This document shows positions 6,856-8,114 of a stretch of DNA of 8,114 nt, piece after piece. The translations under genes and the position numbers were made by a program. The notes below the pieces were generated by a model, which saw nothing but the letters and a program-made list of their open reading frames with translations, did no database searches and was not told the origin of the DNA. Within the stretch, counting starts at the first letter, position 1. Every line of letters starts with the position of its first letter. This stretch comes from Planctomycetota bacterium (lineage in GTDB: Bacteria > Planctomycetota > Phycisphaerae > Sedimentisphaerales > SM23-30): assembly GCA_022705365.1 (NCBI GenBank), contig JAKJEP010000143.1:1-8114 (forward strand), in the 5' to 3' direction.

Positions 6856-7454
6856 GCAGCGTCCATACGGAAAGCATGAATCGGCTGATGGAGCAGTTTC
6901 GCAAACTGCCCGGCATCGGTCCGCGCACCGCCGAGCGGCTGGCCTATTTCATCCTCAAGCAGCCCGCCGCGGAGGCCCTGGCACTGGCAGAGGCCATTCA
7001 CAAGGTCAAAACCCAGATTCGCAACTGCCGCCGCTGCCACAACTTCTGCGAGCAGGATCTCTGTGATATCTGCCGGGACCAGCGCCGAGACCATTCCATC
7101 ATCTGCGTGGTGGAACAGCCCAAAGACCTGATCAATCTGGAAGCAACCGGCATGTGCAACTGGGTCTATCATGTCCTCCTGGGCCATCTGGCGCCGCTGG
7201 AAGGCGTCACTCCCGACGACCTGACCATCGATGACCTGGTCAAACGCGTGGAATCCGGCCAAATCAAAGAGGTGGTCATGGCCACCAATCCCAACCTGGA
7301 AGGCGACGGCACCGCCTTATATATCACCTCCCTGCTCAGCGATATGGAGGTGAAAATCACCCGCCTGGCCCGCGGCCTGCCCACCGGCAGCAGCATCGAA
7401 TTTGCCAATAAAAATATCCTCAGCGATGCCATTTCCGGCCGGGTTCCCATGTAA
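6852..7454 (+). CDS. recR: Recombination mediator protein RecR
   Basis: 200 residues, the standard length. RecR works with RecO (and RecF) to load RecA on gapped or SSB-coated single-stranded DNA. Domains in order: helix-hairpin-helix LPGIGPRTAERLA (19-31); zinc finger C59, C62, C71, C74, with an extra cysteine at 66; a Toprim domain starting IICVVEQPKDL with the acidic motif ATNPNLEGDGTALY; and the C-terminal TRLARGLPTGSSIEF followed by the ISGR end motif. In place of the common GxYHVL lead-in, this protein has MCNWVYHVL, a small departure just before GHLAPLEGVTPDDL. It overlaps ybaB by ATGA (6852-6855), indicating coupled translation. No strong terminator follows; only a weak ACGC/GCGT repeat at 7477-7491. 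Confidence 0.98.
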   Translation: MSSVHTESMNRLMEQFRKLPGIGPRTAERLAYFILKQPAAEALALAEAIHKVKTQIRNCRRCHNFCEQDLCDICRDQRRDHSIICVVEQPKDLINLEATGMCNWVYHVLLGHLAPLEGVTPDDLTIDDLVKRVESGQIKEVVMATNPNLEGDGTALYITSLLSDMEVKITRLARGLPTGSSIEFANKNILSDAISGRVPM

Positions 7455-7590
7455 GAAATTTTATCGTATAGTTATGACGCTTTATTCGCGTTTATCAGCA
7501 AACCAGACCGGCCAAATGGACGATACAAATACTAATAGTAGGATTCGAGAAACAATTTCGGACCGATAACTAAAATGGAAAGGGTTTTTG

Positions 7591-8114
7591 ATGCGCCTGG
7601 ACATGTCGCAAAATATGAGAATGGAGCAGCGGATGATGCTGGCTCCACGCATGATCCAGTCCATGGAAATTCTCCAACTGCCCCTGCTGGCCCTGCAGGA
7701 ACGCATCGAACAGGAAATGCTTTCCAACCCCCTGCTGGAATATGACGAAACGTCCCAGCCTGACAGCTCTGCCGCCGATACAAACAGTTCAGCCGCCCTG
7801 CCGGAAGGGGAACAAACTCTGGTCATCAAAGAAGACCATGCCAAACGGGAGGACTTTGAGCGGCTCAGCAATCTGGACAGCGATTTTGATGACTACCTTT
7901 CCCGCAGTTCCTATGTCCAGGTCCGCCGCGCCGCCGATGAACCCGACCGCAAGCTCGAGGCGATGCAAAACACCGCAGCCCCGGCCCAATCGCTCAACGA
8001 GTACCTCCATAATCAATGGCGGTTTGTCGAGTGTGAACCGGTCTTGAAAAAGGCCGGTACCGTAATCATCGATGCCATCGACGCTTCCGGGTATCTGGCT
8101 ACTTCTCTTGATTC
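7591..8114 (+). CDS. rpoN: RNA polymerase sigma-54 factor RpoN, N-terminal part
   Basis: The first 174 residues are in the window and the frame is open to the end, so the gene continues beyond. Sigma-54 directs polymerase to -24/-12 promoters and needs AAA+ enhancer-binding activators. Region I, the activator-interacting part, is clear at residues 7-50: QRMMLAPRMIQSMEILQLPL then LQERIEQEMLSNPLLE, which matches the family pattern of Gln/Leu-rich helices ending in NPxLE. Region II is an acidic, Ser-rich linker (about 51-115, with LDSDFDDYL). The core-binding domain begins with SLNEYLHNQW and IIDAIDASGYLA. The ATG at 7591 is preceded by GGAAAGGG with six bases of spacing, and the N-terminus MRLDMSQNMRMEQ agrees with planctomycete RpoN proteins as I recall them. 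The 136-base gap after recR allows its own promoter (TATAGT at 7467-7472 is a lone -10-like match) but none is convincing. Confidence 0.95.
   Translation, partial: MRLDMSQNMRMEQRMMLAPRMIQSMEILQLPLLALQERIEQEMLSNPLLEYDETSQPDSSAADTNSSAALPEGEQTLVIKEDHAKREDFERLSNLDSDFDDYLSRSSYVQVRRAADEPDRKLEAMQNTAAPAQSLNEYLHNQWRFVECEPVLKKAGTVIIDAIDASGYLATSLD

Noticed and set aside
6612..7262. 216-codon open frame on the - strand over ybaB and recR.
   Set aside because: It is fully antisense to two confidently identified genes and has no recognisable domain.
7477..7495. Possible terminator after recR (ACGC, seven-base loop, GCGT, TTAT).
   Set aside because: Four pairs and no real T run; not enough to separate recR from rpoN transcription.

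Overview
The window looks like a chromosomal piece of a Planctomycetota bacterium, most likely Phycisphaerae-like. This is inferred from protein style (a short CxxC...CxxC zinc ribbon heading a membrane protein, sugar hydrolases with planctomycete-like wording) and from gene order; no rRNA or other phylogenetic marker is present to prove it.

Left part (1-2817, + strand): two exported carbohydrate-active genes. The first is a GH9-family glycoside hydrolase that enters the window already open at base 1 and is broken by a frameshift near base 270-282. The second, 52 bases later, is a secreted beta-propeller protein of GH43/GH32-like appearance. They may have worked together on plant or algal polysaccharide, but the substrate cannot be read from sequence.

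Middle (2826-4328): a convergent gene on the - strand encodes a membrane protein of unknown function with two N-terminal zinc ribbons. It is followed by about 320 bases without a gene, holding two small hairpins and, at its right edge, an A/T-rich tract plus a -35/-10 pair reading to the right.

Right part (4329-8114, + strand): a conserved housekeeping block. It starts with a full-length, Bacillus-type (large, Alu-domain-bearing) signal recognition particle RNA of about 270 nt, followed by dnaX (clamp-loader subunit), ybaB/ebfC (nucleoid-associated protein), recR (recombination mediator) and the 5' part of rpoN (sigma-54), which runs off the end. SRP RNA-dnaX-ybaB-recR is the same order as in Bacillus subtilis. 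dnaX, ybaB and recR are closely packed (14-base gap, then ATGA overlap) and are probably one operon; rpoN lies 136 bases further on and may have its own start site.

No CRISPR array, insertion sequence, tRNA, rRNA or phage gene was found, and nothing supports a novel multi-gene system. The points worth a second look are the broken GH9 gene and its altered active-site motif, the unassigned beta-propeller enzyme, the twin zinc-ribbon membrane protein, and the control region between the SRP RNA and dnaX.
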